DNA of 64,000 bases. Origin: Pochonia chlamydosporia 170 (lineage: Eukaryota; Ascomycota; Sordariomycetes; Hypocreales; Clavicipitaceae). The position numbers and the translations under genes were made by a program. Position 1 is the stretch's first letter. The number at the start of each line of letters is the position of its first letter. The notes beneath the pieces were generated by a model that searched no databases, was not told where the DNA came from, and was given only the letters and a program-made list of their open reading frames with translations. Positions 47,139-60,631 of this stretch are shown one piece after another. The DNA lies in NCBI RefSeq assembly GCF_001653235.2, contig NC_035793.1, forward strand, positions 2,232,001 to 2,296,000, in the 5' to 3' direction.

Positions 47139-49843
47139 TCAAAAAATCAGCCTAAGAACGTAGCCTTTGGCAGGAGGCGCAACGTCGTCGCTGTCAGTTA
47201 TTGTTTCGTCAATCGACATCTCCCATTCGCGCTTGGTCTGTGTAGGCGGTTCGACAACTTCCTCGATTTCTAGGCGCATATCTTGACCTTCCTTCAGCTC
47301 GCGAATAACATCATCGTCCATCTCAATTTCCAACCCTCCTCCCTGTAGTACGTGTATCGACCGTAAGACCTTGGCTGGTTCAACGCCCCATTTGCTGGCA
47401 ATCCTGCCATGGAATTCTTCCAAAGTTCGCTTCGAGAGATAAATAGCCCGGTGGTAGGTCGGCTTCTCTTGTTCGGACTTGTCGTGATATTGCACATAAA
47501 AGCAAGCAACCGGCTTTTCAGCTTGTTCCGGCGGAGGCCGATATGACGGATCGACGCCAAGAGCCTCAATCCATCCGCTCAACGTACCAGACTCATCTGT
47601 ACGGGTGACTCGGGATAGTTGTTCAAACGTCTTCCCCGAAGCAGCGTTATCGATATTTTGCCACATACCAGACGCCTGAGAGGCCAGGGACAGGGAGCTG
47701 GGAGACGGGGAAATCATTGACCCAGTGACCGAGGATTTCGTGCTGCGAGCTTGCCAATTGGGCCCTTCACGGGACACCTCCAGCTTGTTTGGAGGAGACA
47801 TGTCCCCGGGAAGAGACACGGGATGGAGGTCGGGGTTGTCGAGATCCTCGCCTCGCAGGTAAAGTATGCTGATTGGCCTTGTGCTCGTAAACATGTCTTG
47901 CAGTGTCTGCAACTTGATCTGTAAGTCTTCCTCCAGTGTCATCCGATTTCCACCTGCTCCGGCAGAGCTAGCAGAAGACATGGACCAGGTCCGTTTGTGC
48001 TTCTGCACCTTGCCTGGTCGTTGAGGATCGCTTCCTTTGGCAGCATTGCTTATTCGTTTTCGTTTTCCCACGTCCTTCATACCGCTTTCAATCTGTGCAA
48101 GTTGCTGCTTCAGCTTGTCGATAGACTTCTTTACGTGGGCGATATCGTTGGAAAGTTTCCTCTCAGCTCCATGGTCTCGGAAGAGTTTCACTTTGCAAAA
48201 GCAAACCTCGGGATTCGTTTCGGCCTCTTTCGGGGAGCCGTCGGCGGGGATTTGACTGGTTTTTGCACAAAGTCGTACAGGAATACCCTTGACGCCTTTT
48301 GAGTGACTGAAGTCGGTGGACAAAAAGTTAAATCGGACAGCAAGGTTAATTTCGGGGGAACCGTTGGCTCCGGGAGTCCAAGTAACGCAAAACCCGTCAA
48401 AGGAGGAGCTTTCCACTTCGATTCGTGGTCGCTTATCATCGGTCTCTGCAGGCTGGCCCGCCTCGACATACTCAACAGCCTGAAGCTTGCCACCTCTTTG
48501 ATGAGCCTCATTGGTGCCTCTGCCCTCTTTCCACAGACCCCAACAAACACTGGGCTTCTGTCTTTGCTCTTCTTCCTCGAATGACACACGCACAAACGTT
48601 CTGTACTTGGTACCTGGTTGCACCGGAACTGTTCCGCTTGTATCAACAACAGAGAGTGAATACGCCTGTCCTTTGTTGAGGTAGGTAATTGGGATTTCGT
48701 CTGCATGTTTGATCATGGCGGTAGGTGCATTTAGCGTGGAATGAAAGCGAAATTTCTCGGCGTTCGGTGGAAGGGCATGGCTCATCTGCATGCGACTGAC
48801 AATCTTTTGCTGCTGCAGGGCCGTTGGCGCCATAGACGGCACGCGGTGCTCTGGTGGTGGTGCTTCCAACATAACACCATCCTGTTCCATAGTCTCGTAG
48901 CCAGTGTCTTGATGAACAAATGAAGTAGGTGCAAAGGCTTGTTGGACAGGTTGTGCTCCCTGGATGAATGGATTGAAGTGATGGAACTGATGTGGTTGCA
49001 ACGCTTGGAATCCAGACATGTCCATGACAGCAGCACCGGAATGGAGAGGGTCACCGGAGTTTGGCATGGATAGCGGCGTGCCTATGCCTCCAGCTCCTAG
49101 TGTTGGCGTATGCAAATCCCCTGCTTGTGAGTGAAAGAGGGTGTTGTTACCTCCTGGAGTAGGCGTATAGTAGCCAGGTTGCGCATTGGCAAATGCGTTA
49201 AACGCATAGGAGTTCGGGTCTAGGAGAGAGGGTGTAAATCTCCATGGCTCATGAGACGCTCGAGGCGTCGGATCTTGATCTCGAAATGCGTCGTTTTCAA
49301 CATTTTGGGCCCTGCAATTCGCAGTCGGGGTAAATTAGTCTCGTTATCGGAGAAGCTAGATGCCAACGGATAATGAAGAAACCTCGTCTGTTGGCAAAAA
49401 GAGGTACCTGGTACCTCTAGATCTCTACTAGAGGCACAGACAAGCCCTCGGTTGGCAAGGAAAGGGGAAACATACCTCGGATCTTGGGGAGGAAGATTGA
49501 TGGTCGGGTTGTCGACGGTGGAAGTTGGCTGGGTAATGGTTGGGGCAGACCCTTCTGAGGTAACCGCCGCAACTTCAGGAAATTGTTGCCTGAAGTTTGC
49601 CAACAGGTCATCGCCCGGCTTTTGTGAGCTTGTTCTGATTTCAGACGGTGGTGTTAGTCACTGGAGTCGTTGGGGATCAGCGACGGTAGATAGGCTAGAA
49701 CAAAGATCAATCCAGGGCGGGAGGAAGTGTTCCATGTGCCTGAGGACGTCAAAGCTTTTGCAAATCTACAGCATAGTCGTAAAGAATACCCATCAGATAG
49801 TCTGAGTATACGCCTGGGAAACCACTTACCTTTGCCGAAACAT
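47139..49843 (-). CDS. CP2/Grainyhead-type transcription factor
   Basis: Three exons on minus: 49830-49843 (14 bases, coding for MFRQR with the next exon), 49476-49634 and 47139-49311; introns of 195 and 164 bases, 781 residues. The CP2 DNA-binding domain begins at about residue 220 with FRFHSTLNAPTAMIKHADE, YLNKGQAYSLSV and YRTFVRVSFEEEEQRQKP, followed by a core up to FCKVKLFRDHGAERK. A lysine-rich linker follows, and the C-terminal part (from about 600) resembles the dimerisation/ubiquitin-like end of Grainyhead proteins. In Neurospora a Grainyhead-like protein is known to act in conidial separation and cell-wall remodelling; a similar role here is an inference. The N-terminus is Pro/Gln/Gly-rich, as in activation domains. 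It has an 11.5-kb gene-free upstream region. Confidence 0.9.
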
Positions 49844-50337
49844 GGTGCTGGGGATCGAGCGTCTATCACTGCCAAGATCCCGCAATGTGTAAGGAAGACG
49901 TCAAATTCGCCGATTTAGCCTGACAAAATTTCCAGCTGGGTCCTTGGCCGATAAATGCTTTCGCGTGATGAAGGGTTTCCCATATGAGAAAGGCTCAGGA
50001 ATTCATGTGCCCTCGTTTGTCGGAGCCGTGAGGCTAGCCAAGCTATAGCAGTGACTTAAAGCCAGAAGCCACGACGGGAAACAGGTGCTGTAAAATAAAA
50101 AGAGTAAGCGCGAAAGGCCGAAGACGGATGTTGAGCCCAAGAGCTAGAAAAAATAGCAAGTCAGGGGCGAGACTGTAAAGAAAGAATTTGAAAGAGAAAT
50201 ATACAGCGAGAGGATAGAAGATGGAAGAGGAGTGAAGAAGAAAAGATGAAGTCGAAAGGGTAGGGCGTGTGAAAGAGAAGTCTGGTGTGAGCCAGGGTCG
50301 ATGATTAGTCGTTTGGTCTGGTTTGGTCTGGTCCTGT

Positions 50338-50362
50338 CAGTCAATCAGTCAGTCAGTCAGTC
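50338..50362. repeat. CAGT tetranucleotide repeat
   Basis: CAGTCAATCAGTCAGTCAG-type array of about six units, about 500 bases upstream of the CP2 factor start codon. Confidence 0.9.
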
Positions 50363-53267
50363 GCCCACCCAGCCAAGCACATTGGAGAGAGAAAAAAGGA
50401 CAAGGAACAGACGGACCTCGTTCAACTTGAGGCATAGAACGTAGTACCTAGGTACTTAAGTACAGGCATTTGCTGAGCAAGGTACCAGACCAAACTGAGC
50501 AGAAGAGACCAAGCCAGACCGGACCACTCCATGTCCTGTCTCCAGTCAAGCAACAGACTGCAGCTCTGCACTCTGTCTGGTTCACCATTTCATGTCGGCC
50601 CAGCCTGCTAGCTCTTGGGGGAGGGTGTGGGGGCTGGGCACTTGCCTGCCAGGCATAAACATGGAGGACAAGGGCAGGAGTACTTGAGGTCGATAAGAGG
50701 AGCCGCCCCAAGCACTCCCAGGGCACTCCCCAAGCACTGGCCTGGACATTTGCATCCGCACAACATCCACCAGACATCCACATCCACATCCCCATCCGCA
50801 CACCAACAAGCCTTGGGACTGGGCTCACACCCTCCCGATGCTCTGTCATCTGTGTTGGTGCTTGTGCCAGACACCCCGAACCAGCTCAAATGTTTTCAAT
50901 GTTGTCTTGCGGCCCTTGGAGTACACGTCTAATGTGGTGGCCTGGCCCTGGTCGATATCTCGAGCTTCGCTGGAAGCTCGCCATCCAGATGCGAATTTGT
51001 CAACATGTCAACGTGCTCCAATGTCCCTCATCGGTAGTGCCAAGCCGACAGTTACGAATCGAGGTCAACAATGTGCTTCAGGCACTCTCTGTTGTGCATG
51101 CACGTCCGCAAATACTGCTTGAGGATCTGACTCTGTGGTCTGGTGGCTCGGATGCCTAGGCCGATACGACAACGAAGTCCCAGGTTGCCAGGTCCATAAC
51201 TGAACATTTCTCTGAGCTGTACAAAGTACGGGGCCTGGTCCAGCTCCAACCGACTTTCTCACATTGTGAAGGGGGAGTGTGAATAAATTTCGTTGTGGTG
51301 TGAGTGGGTGGCGTCGACATAGGAAAGAGGATGGAGCATACCCCCAAAAGAGGAAGAAAAAATCACTTACAGCGCTGTGCAGTACCCGTCATGCCAGTAA
51401 CTAATAAAACGACATGCAGAGATTTGCCGCCTGGGGCCAAAGGAAAAAGGTCGTGCTTTTGTGGATATTTGATCTCGCACTGACGGGGATCTGTTGGTTC
51501 AGGAATAGAAACGGCAGTCTCCGTCTTTTATCATCAAAAACGATCCCGGCCAGGGTTATGTCGAGCATGGGATAAGGTTGAGGTGTAAATTTGGTCATGC
51601 TTGCCTCACCTTGTGCCTACCATACGCACATGGACGGAACACGCAGTAAGGATTGCGAGGAATGTGGCAAAATGGACGAGGGTTTGGCCAACATCTCATG
51701 TCCTAGTCAAGCCACACGCAATTTACGGGCCTTCATGTTGTGGCAACGGCGAACCTCTGGCGCTCTCAAGTAGGAACGAGTGTTAGATGAGTAGCTGGAG
51801 GCCAGAGATGACAGTCCAAAATTGCGTCACTGTGCTTGTTCATTTCAGCTAGAAGCTCAAAGCCGCTAAATGGACACGTATGACGAGCGAATCTGCGGTG
51901 GTTGAATTGGGGAATGGACCCGGCAAACATGGCAAAACCTGCAAGGAGTTGATTGAACTTGCCCACTTTCAACTGGCACGATTATAAGCATGTGGTGGTT
52001 GTACATGCTGATCCAAAAAAGAAGAGGAAAGATTGAATATTACAACTTCCTCTTGTGGTCACGATTCTACGAGGTAATTGGCGTCGTTTGACACCAGTGC
52101 GGCGGCGAACCCATAACCAGGCAACAGTTCCTGTCTGTTAGACGCAGCACATGTGAGAGAAAAGGTACGACCCCATGCTGCTATTTTCTCAGATACAAGT
52201 GTTTCAATGAATATATGACAAGTTTAGTCGTTTGCTTGACTTGAGAGTCGACCAATATACCACTTCCTTCGGCATTGATCCGCAGCACATGGACGCACGG
52301 CAGCTGCAGGATGCATATACGTCGAACTTCTGTCTTGTCTACCTAGGTATGTGGACTGACTGCCGTTCAGGCATTCGCTATTTTGGCTCCCATAAGCTCA
52401 CTGTAGGAAGAGTCACACCTTGGATATACATGGTGACGTGACTGAGGCCGTCCGGCTATGAGCGGCTACCATTCTTTCAGGCTCTTCTCCGTTGTAGTAC
52501 ACATCTACTCCCAAGTCATGCTCAATCCAGGTACCAGGAGGCAGAAAAAACGGCGGCATTGGTGGCCTGTACAACCAGGAGGTTAGTGCTGCGGCAGTCT
52601 TGAGCCCGGCCGCGTTGTTTCATTGTCTGATTCTGCCTGGGTCACTGGCAGAGGTTTCTCCACGCATGCAAGCTGGCTGCTAACCACTACATTTTGCATA
52701 ATGGCGAATTCCACGGTGAGATTATGGTGTTGGCGCCGTTGGATGGGCAGTTGGCGATATTGAAGGACCACATAATAGCGTGTACTAGCACCTGCTTAGA
52801 TGCTTCCGCGACAGCCAAGGCTCCGTGTTGAGATGAGATGGAAGCACATACTGACTGCTTTAGACCCTCCAGGAGATGAACCAGGGGCTAATAGTGCTGG
52901 GACGGCTCCGCTGACATGGGCAGCGGCTTCGATGGCCGAACAGAACAACATGGAGCAAGCATCCAGACGGAGGCATGGGTCGAGGAGAACTGGGGCCGAC
53001 GAAGCCTGGTGCTCAAATGTTGTCGGATTGTGGGTTTTGGAGGCGCTCTCGAACGCGATCCCTGTTGGCCACAGCCGCAACGACGGACTGCGAGAGGTCG
53101 CCTGTACCCGTAGCTTAATTGTTAGTGCGTGACAGACCAGGTCGAGGCCCTGCCCAAGTTCTAAGGTGCCAAGTCCATTGACCAGTGCCACGCCCAGCCA
53201 AATGGCCATTTTGATTTTGATCGATTCATTAATGTTGACTTTGATTTGGCTTGGTCCTTTTTGATGG

Positions 53268-53310
53268 TCAACTGGTCAATCTGGTCAATTTGGTCAATCT
53301 GGTCTGGCTG
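53268..53310. repeat. Imperfect tandem TGGTCAAT/CTGGTC repeat
   Basis: Repeated TGGTCAACTGGTCAATCTGG-type units, four to five imperfect copies of about 8-10 bases. Confidence 0.8.
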
Positions 53311-53811
53311 ACTGGACCTTTGAAGTTGGGGCAGGGCAGGTCAAGTCGTGCTGGCAAATCTGTCCATGTCTTGCAGTCTGGCCCGGTCCAGTCCATTTGA
53401 TCTGCACCACACAGACCACATCGCCCTGCGATATTCGCCATCTCGGATCCGCGATGAAATCGACACTACAGGACATCATCGTCCATCAAACTTTTTGCAA
53501 CCCGCGCTGAAGTGTTCAATGTCTCATCGTAACAAAAAAAACAATCTACACATACTGTCAAGCACATCGCGCACATGCGACCTCCGTCATATCCCTGTAA
53601 TCGACTCTACTTGTCGTCCAGCCACAAACTGCTGCCCTCCTCCATCTCTGCCTTCCCGCAGGACAAACTGTCGATTCTGTGAAGTTGGGACACATCGATC
53701 ATCGTCGACGCCACTGTGGCTGGTGCCACGCAGTCACACCTCCGCACAACGTTGTGGCTTTTGACGACATCCAATGTTTCCGCCTCACATGTTGGGTTCT
53801 GTTGCACTGGG

Positions 53812-53951
53812 ATGGCTGCCATCAACAACCATCATCAGCAAACGCAGTTCCATCCCGAAACCAATGTACGTATTCTTTCGGCCCGTAGCTATCATTTCTT
53901 CCATATTGGTCGCCATTACTAACAAACTTGTAGCTTCTAAATTCAGGATAG
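53812..53951 (+). other. Spliced short ORF with a strong intron
   Basis: ATG at 53812 opens an 18-codon exon (MAAINNHHQQTQFHPETN) that ends exactly at a GTACGT donor (53866). The intron of 68 bases ends in TACTAACAAACTTGTAG, a textbook branch site and acceptor. Exon 2 adds LLNSG and a TAG, for 23 residues. No longer gene follows on plus. It could be an upstream ORF or leader of a transcript I cannot see, the 5' end of a missed gene, a spliced non-coding RNA, or coincidence. Confidence 0.3.
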
Positions 53952-56584
53952 TGCAAACCAACTACGTAATGGGCTGGCCGTTCGCCGTTCGTTGCCCACA
54001 GTCCGCATCAAGCCAACAAACTAGTACCTGTTGAACCATCAAACTGGCATAGGGCTGTCAGCAACAACGACCAAATCTGCCACCTCTTTTGGCACGATAG
54101 GCTCTCTTGACTCGGTGCTCGTTGTATGGTGGTGTTGAAACAGACAGTTGGAGGTAATGCTCTGTGTGAATCTGAAGAACAGTCCATGTGAAAACTGACA
54201 TCAATGGCTGCCAGCAAACGCATTTTACCCCGTATTGCAAAATGAATCAGGCACGGCAGTGCATCATCCTAGACGATATCGCCACCAGCTTTAAGGGTCC
54301 GTCCCCAGCAGCCTTACAACTGAGCATGCTACTGCATGTCTACAACCTCCTTACACCGCGCAAAGCAACCCATCCCCGAACACCAAAGAACTTCGGTGCA
54401 ACAACACTCCCAAGCCCTTTCACAGGGGGTCATGGTTGTGTGGGCCACGACACGAGGAGCAGCGAAACTCCACCCTCACTCCATCTAGCCGACTGCAGCC
54501 ACGGGCCGACCACGGCTGGCATGGGATGCAACAACCCACGTCCCACCAGATTACTGCTTGCTGCCCTTCTTTCCGTCGTGAGCCACGCAGCCAGGCCAGA
54601 CAACAGTGCAGTAGTGAGGAGGGGAAACTAGGGAATTCGCCGGTGTTGGAGGAACAGCAGCTCATCGTGGCATAAGTGGGTTCTATTAGCGGACTCCAGA
54701 AGCCAGATCGGCGGGCTCGCAGGCCTTGTCCGTCCTGTCTGTGGCCCATCAAAACTCAACTGTGCCACATCCCTTTTGCAAACTTGCAATTTGCTCCAGT
54801 TTGCTCTGATTCCTTGGGCCAGACATTGTACACTACTTCGGCGAAAGCGAATGTTTTGCGGGTGGCCCCGCTACATGCCGTGTGGCTGTGTCTATTGTCT
54901 GTACCACCGCGCGCAATGAGACTAGCAGGACAGAGCACAAATCACAAATTTAGCTGCCAGCCCCTGACGGAGGTTGTGCCGGCTACCATGAACCAGGTCG
55001 TGGACTTTTTCCCAACGCCTTTCAAATAAGACCCAATTTGGCCTGCCCGAAAACCCACGGCATCGTTCAGCACAGTGTTACTCACCAAAGGACTAATATA
55101 ATAGCTTTGCTAGCATATGCTAGGATATGCATGCAGGGACTTTGCGGCGGCCGCCCACGAAAAACTCTACACAACTGACCAAAATTTGCAGCAGCGTTTC
55201 GTCATGGTGGCTTTTGTTGCGTCCAACATCATAGGTCCGCGCGGTTAGTTTGGCGCCGCCTGATCAACACTGAGTACGAGAACATGTCATTGTGCACATG
55301 GTTATCTTCAGCAACAATGACATCAGCGGCCAATACCCCTATTGCACTATTTCCCCAAGATGGCAAATGCACCGTCACGCCAGCGACGGTTAATGTGACG
55401 TTGACGCACAATGCTCCAAAATTTTTGGATGGCTGATTTGTAAAGGTCATGTCGCTGGACGGACAATACGCCGAGGATGTTTACCCGTGCGAAATCCATA
55501 CATGAACTCCATGGCTAACAAAAGGATAGGGCTTACGCCCTTGCTTGCTTTACGAGATGATCGGCCAGAAGGGTCCAATGGAGGCATATCAAAGGCTGAC
55601 ATTTTTCTGATTCTCCAGAGCGGATCATTGTAACATTGGCGGTCGATGATATTGACTTACATGCTGCAACGCAGCGTCATAATCTACGGCAATACCAGAA
55701 GACAGCGCAACACTGACATGTTGACCCTTTATCCCAAGACATACCTACCATCATTTGAGAGACAGCATAGCGTTTTCATTGCATCGATATTATGCGCATT
55801 TACCTTTTTTCTTAATAGAAACCTTATGCTCACAGCACAGTTTAGGGAGCCTCAGCCCGCATTCAGGAGTATATGTTACTTACTGCAGCCGCTCTTGGAA
55901 GGCCCTGAGATGTGTGGCTCGGGGATCTCAGCCGAGAGACGCATAGAATATTATTAGATGCCCATTTCGAACCCCAGGCCCTGTGGAGCAGTGGATTTCG
56001 GGGTCGAGAATGGGTCACGAATGTCGGGGGGTCAATTTTGTAAGTGTCTCTTAGTGAGTGAGTACTCCGTATTGTAGACAGGACCGACTGACCGAGTCTT
56101 GTCTGGCACAGAGCAGCTGCCCAGAGTCCGCCTCTGATGAGTATTCGACAAACTTAGGCCAGGGCAAGTCAAGGGCAGACAGATTGACTCGCCCTGTCCT
56201 TCCTTGATTTTTAGCTCAATACCCCCGGAGAGCCATTGTGGCTGTGTTGAGTCGTTGTCTTTCGGCTTGCGGCGAATATCAATCATTTAAGACGCCACAC
56301 CTTCGATCGACACAGCGAAATCCCTTCTTTGGAAGAGACTGGGGGTGGTTGCCAGTCAAGTCAATTCGACAGACATGGCATTTGTTCCACCACCCACCAC
56401 CGTTGGCTCTTCACTCACTCAATCCATGCACACACGCATCGGCTTTTTATTTTTTTTGGGGCCGTCAATCCATTGCACATCAATTTGTCCAGACCACGGT
56501 CTGTGGAGAGTTTTACAATCTAGTGTGGCTGGTGACGTGGCTTGCTCGCTTCTCCTTGGACGTTGGGCCCCTGCTTGCCCTTCC

Positions 56585-56612
56585 GCTCCTCTCCTCTCCT
56601 CTCCTCTCCTCC
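56585..56612. repeat. CTCCT pentanucleotide repeat
   Basis: About five tandem CTCCT units on plus. Confidence 0.9.
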
Positions 56613-57559
56613 CGGAGATCTTGGCCAACGAAGATGATGCTTCCGCCCCAGCACACGTTGTACGAGCTATGTGTGTGTGTATGCATGCCACTTGCGACGG
56701 CAAAAAACAACTAGGGGAAGGCAAATTCGGCGCTGTCGATTCGACGGGAGTTTGGCGAGAAATAAACCCGACAATTGTCATGCCAATTGACAATCGTTTT
56801 GCCACTCGATTCAAAAGTACGCGTAACCTCTGCTTGCAGTATGAAGTTTTGGTTGGGCAGGAATGGATGTGAGGCTTCACATGTCTTTATGGGTCACAAC
56901 AAGGGATCATGGGCCGCCATTCATCAGTGAAGGTCGTATTGTCTCCCTTCTCAACGTTGTCTTCGTCTGTATCCTCGGGTTCCCAGGAGACTTCTGGGAG
57001 GCCTCTGTACATTCAGTTGCCAGAACTGTAGACTTCCTATGGAATGGAAATGCCTGTTTTTTCGGTCGTTGTGCAGGACAACAAGGACACATCTGATGCC
57101 ATCCCAAGGGCAATTTTTAACTTTTTACTCCTTGTAAGGGGTCTAAGCTGTGGCCGAGTAGCATTTTCTTGGCGGCTTGGGGCCCGGAACTGAGCGAAAC
57201 TCGAAGCGGACGTCCAAAGTTGTCGGATTGGCTTGTTCCAGTTGGTTCCCTTGCAACCTTGCCAATGTCTCACCGGCCAGGAACAAGCGCTTCACTGCCA
57301 CAATCTAGTATCTCTCTTCCCAAAAGCTTGGGGGCTCTTTGAGACGCTGGACATCGGCATGCGGATATGTTCACTGACAGTGTGGTAAGTTCCGCAACTT
57401 TACTCTTCATGCCTAGTCATTTCTCTGCCTCCAGATATCTTTCCCACGAGATGTATCCCGTCGGCTAGTCTAGAGCGGAGCAATATGTCCCAATGATTCG
57501 GGTTTGACGGGAACTCCATGTGGGGAGATGGCGCCGCAGTGACATTCTTCAGCTACCTA

Positions 57560-57580
57560 TTTTTTTTTTTTTTTTTTTTT
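57560..57580. repeat. Poly(T) tract, 21 bases
   Basis: Uninterrupted run of 21 T in the gene desert. Confidence 0.95.
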
Positions 57581-58402
57581 AGTTTGCAGTGGAGGTTCTG
57601 GAAGTATTGCTCCTGAGTGTGGATGTCGGTGGCGGCGGTTTCCGTGGAATGTGTTTCATCAGGCGCTTCCTGTATTTTGTTTCCTTAGGAACGGAACTAT
57701 TGTGTAGGGTAGCCCACTTAGGCTCGTAACATATGAAGAGAGAGTTTGCATTAGATTAGGGAAATGCTGGTGGACCATGCATATCAGATATGCGGGTGTT
57801 CTTTGTCAGTCTTGTTTTTCCTGGCTGCATAATTTTATTGGTGGTTTTTAGCATTGTCCTGTTTGCACATCAATTTAAAGAAGTAGACGCAGCTATCTAT
57901 CACAAAGCGATGATACGGAAGCTTGGCGTGCATCTGCCAAAGGGACGCCATGCTGTATGTACACCGTCGACTATGATTTACTCACGTATCCCTACGTTAA
58001 AATATTGCTGCAGAGATTCAATTCATACTTTCAGAAGAGTGGCAAGTCTGTTCAGGGCAGTGCCAGCTGCAGCATTGACAAGTTTCGTGAGCTCTTACCC
58101 ACTGCAAAGTGCTGAGGCGATGGCACAATCATTACTGAGCAGTCTCCATATTACCCGGAAATAGTCTTTGAGTTTAATGACCTTGCAATCTTACTGGTAC
58201 ACCCATAGACGAGACTACATTTCACTCTAAGTCGAGACGGAATAGGGTCGCAGCTATCGGGCTACCCTGTAGAAGAAATGAGATTGTTGGCTAATCTCGC
58301 TATAATACCACAAAAATGTTCGGTGCGAGAGGGTTAGAACGTTAAACATAGATTCCAGATCTGTAGAGCCAAGTCACATATATTTCTGTCCGGTACGTTC
58401 AT

Positions 58403-58918
58403 TTATCGACTGCGAGATAGGATTCTCAAAGTTTCTTCTGACAGTTCCAGATTGTCTAAGCTGCTACGGAAAGTCACTGTTGAGCATTGCGGGATCAATT
58501 CTTCATCAGAAGCTATGTAAGAAGATAATACTCCCTCATTTACGACAATAGTGAGTCCTGTCAGGCGTACATTACTCTCAGATGAGGTTAGATACAAGCC
58601 GTCCATTTCATATGCTCGTTGCGGTTTGCAGTAGGGAACATTGGTGATAACTCTCAGCATATCCATGTGCGAAAGTCCTGGCGTAGGCTGCTTTGCGATT
58701 AACAACCGATTGGAAGCTCTGCAAGAAACCTGGCAGAAAATCGGGGATGACGCCTCTGATCTGACAATGATTGGCACTTCGTTCATCAAAGCACGTAATG
58801 TGGGAACTCTCGTCTGAAATCTTGAAGGTGTAATGGTTTGGTCGCTATGTAAGCTCATCAACAACACCCGCCAAGTTGCGGTGGTCATCCAAAAGAGGTT
58901 TCCTATAGTGATGATCAA
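58403..58918 (-). other. Isolated 171-codon frame, orphan or relic
   Basis: An open frame in an AT-richer part of the desert, with an amino-acid composition that is not obviously skewed. No domain is recognised; the ATG is followed by a hydrophobic stretch (MIITIGNLFWMTTATW). It is single-frame, without recognisable neighbours or splice partners. It may be a real orphan gene, a fragment of a decayed gene, or chance. Confidence 0.2.
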
Positions 58919-60604
58919 ATGTACACAGCGATATGCCCTTCGGTCTTCTCAAGAATGATGTGATGGATAAATGCTGTCGTGATTGGCCGTCCTTCTCTCT
59001 TTGTCGCCAGTGCTGACTGACTGACTGCTAGGACGTACCATGTGAATCACTCAACGCTGAGTGTAGTCTATAGAGATGACTTGAAAGCAAAACTGGTGAA
59101 GAGGTCGGATTCACCGGAAGAGATATTATTATACCGATTTTGGTGTTTGCGCCTTGAGAGGAGTTGTCAGCTTGTTAGTGAGCTTTGCTACTCCGCGAGG
59201 CGTCACCAGATTCACCAGATGAAGCCTGAATAATTGGGTGTTGCTCATGTACTTCAAAGTACTTGAAAAATGGGCCTGGTGGCCGGTTAGGAACTCGAGG
59301 ATTTTGAAATGAGACGCTGTCACAACCTCTGTATGACTTGGTAGGCTTCATATGCTGGTTTCCGAATTCTCACCCATTCAACTTTGATAACAATTTCGAT
59401 AATAGTTAATGAACAGAAAAAAGTATTTTTGGACGGCGGGTTCCTTTGCACCGTAGCTTACTTATCCAGCCTACTATTAGCTCTGGTGACTGAACAACAG
59501 TGTCGGCCATGGTTGCAATGCCTTGGAGCTGGCCAAGGTATTTCCCTTGGGGAATGTGTCATTTGTCATTTTGAACCAGACTGGACGCATCATAAGATGA
59601 AGTATTCTAGAGTGCAGAATCTTACTGTAACACCATCGCCTTACTTACATATGTTGATGCACAGTATTACTCATTGCAGCATGAATGAATGTTTGACTTC
59701 TTCCCAGCTCCAGTTCCGACAGCAGACGTCCGGCAACGGAACTGGGTCACAGCAAAACTCGGCCGAGTGGCTCCCCGTCTCACAGTTCCGCCTGACCTTG
59801 AATTGAGTCCAACAGGCTTTGGGCACAGCACCCAAGGGAGCCACAAGAAGCCCGTGTGTCGACCGTCCACCCCCACTCCGGAAGCAATTCAAGTCAATAG
59901 GGAAAATGCCGTGGGCCGAGGCCGGTGGTTGAAGTGCGGTGTGGCGTGCTGTTGTGTGGTTCGCCAGTCTCGGGTGGCATCATCGTACTTCTCAGGGAGT
60001 AGTTGTTGGTGATTGTTGAGAGCTTCAGCTTGAGCTTGCGAGATCATCTCATGTCCAACAGAAGAAGTGCCGTGCTGTTGGTCAGTGCCATCGTTCATGC
60101 AGCTTTCAGCAGTCAAGGTGATGCAAGGTCCAATGCCGTGGTGAAGCCGGGTATGAAGCCGCCCATGCCTCTGGGTGGTGCTTGTGTCATGAAGCGGCGG
60201 ATGTGGCAGACGTCTTGACTCTACTGTTGGAGGGTACCCAGCCCAACGCCAATGGATGGATTTCTGAGAGTCATGGACGTGGACATGGACGTTGATGTGG
60301 ATGAAGACGAAGACGAAGAAAATGGAGGCCCCCGCCGTGGGTCCTTGGATTGGATCCCCTCTTTTTGCCTCGGAGGCAAAGAAGAGCTGAAATGATTTTT
60401 TTTTATGGAACAGTACGGAGTACAGTACAGTACAGTACCAACATGGCATGAAAGAATATTCCTAAACCAGAAGGAACGACGGGTTGACTAGCAGCAGGCG
60501 CGGAAGCTGACTTGTTTCTCAACGTAAACCACGAATTCCCCATGACATCGGCTTGACATTCCACATGTCACCAACGCCCTTGGCAATGTCAATCAAGCAA
60601 GTAA

Positions 60605-60631
60605 ACAATCAATCAATCGATCAATCAATCA
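60605..60631. repeat. CAAT tetranucleotide repeat
   Basis: Array of about six units of the form AATC/GATC, with one interruption in the middle. Confidence 0.9.

Noticed and set aside
54188..54631. 147-codon plus-strand frame in the desert
   Set aside because: Low-quality composition (Pro/Thr/His-rich), overlaps a 110-codon frame on the other strand, no domain.
56340..56880. Overlapping 175- and 153-codon frames on both strands
   Set aside because: They mirror each other over a CTCCT microsatellite and lack any domain or splice support.
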